This document shows positions 63,938-64,000 of a stretch of DNA of 64,000 nucleotides, in pieces. Origin of the DNA: an uncultured Eubacteriales bacterium (lineage in GTDB: Bacteria; Bacillota; Clostridia; Oscillospirales; Acutalibacteraceae). Position 1 is the first letter of the stretch. Each line of letters opens with the position of its first letter. Location of the stretch: the NCBI GenBank assembly GCA_934491515.1, contig CAKSTF010000007.1:1-64000 (forward strand), in the 5' to 3' direction. The notes below the pieces were generated by a model. The model ran no database searches and was not told where the DNA came from. It worked only from the letters and a program-made list of their open reading frames with translations. A program made the translations under genes and the position numbers.

Positions 63938-63966
63938 ATTTTACCACAAATATTATGTGTTTTCAA
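63938..63966 (-). promoter_or_regulatory. sigma-A-like promoter of yunB
   Basis: Minus strand: -35 TTGAAA (63961-63966), 17-nt spacer, -10 TAAAAT (63938-63943). A sporulation sigma promoter was expected; CATAATAT at about 63951-63958 within the spacer may instead be a sigma-E -10. Confidence 0.5.
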
Positions 63967-64000
63967 TAAAATACCGCCGCATATATTTAAATATGGGGTG

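Overview
The window looks like chromosomal DNA of a spore-forming Firmicute of the class Clostridia, probably an uncultured gut-type relative of the Oscillospirales. That lineage is an inference from gene content and order; no rRNA gene is present. Support comes from sporulation and germination genes (spoVAC, spoVAD, spoIIM, yqfC, yqfD, ylbJ, an alpha/beta SASP, ypeB, yunB), the nusB-to-recN and yqfC-to-recO gene orders, a T-box before ileS, purine-rich ribosome binding sites and consensus sigma-A promoters.

Layout. 1-6.8 kb: 5' end of pgk, trmL, spoVAC-spoVAD, mgtE, and a P-type ATPase after glyA (minus strand). 8.1-17.8 kb: a tightly packed plus-strand operon nusB-xseA-xseB-ispA-dxs-tlyA-nadK-argR-recN-tyrS. 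17.8-18.8 kb: decayed genes (GNAT acetyltransferase, alpha/beta hydrolase and an unidentified frame). 18.8-22.9 kb: lysine/diaminopimelate operon asd-dapA-dapB ending in a CapA-like gene. 23.0-26.1 kb: queA-tgt-yajC and a small membrane protein. 26.1-31.2 kb: a three-gene MacB/FtsX-type ABC export operon opposite a TetR regulator. 31.3-32.1 kb: ZIP metal transporter. 32.2-36.9 kb: livJHMGF branched-chain amino acid uptake. 37.1-38.1 kb: a small orphan membrane-protein gene with strong expression signals and a gene-free stretch. 38.1-47.97 kb: xer recombinase, spoIIM, a FabG-like reductase, then (minus) yqfC-yqfD-phoH-ybeY-era-yqzL-recO-mutS2. 48.0-50.2 kb: ylbJ, a small Cys-rich protein, smpB and ssrA (tmRNA). 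50.2-51.5 kb: mobile-element and GNAT remnants beside the tmRNA 3' end. 51.5-54.3 kb: SASP, a DUF378-type protein, dut, a C39-like protein and ypeB. 54.3-57.8 kb: T-box and ileS. 57.9-64 kb: LTA-synthase-like protein, Nudix hydrolase, LOG protein, ligA and yunB.

The window is mainly core metabolism, translation, repair and sporulation. Points to revisit: a hidden start for recO (apparently CTG, overlapping yqzL in another frame), an orphan 76-residue membrane protein with consensus promoter, ribosome binding site and terminator, a ribosome binding site embedded in a terminator hairpin, inverted repeats covering the ribosome binding sites of two sporulation genes, unusual catalytic motifs in the P-type ATPase, and two zones of gene decay. 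I found no CRISPR array, complete prophage, rRNA or tRNA gene. No clearly new multi-gene system is evident.
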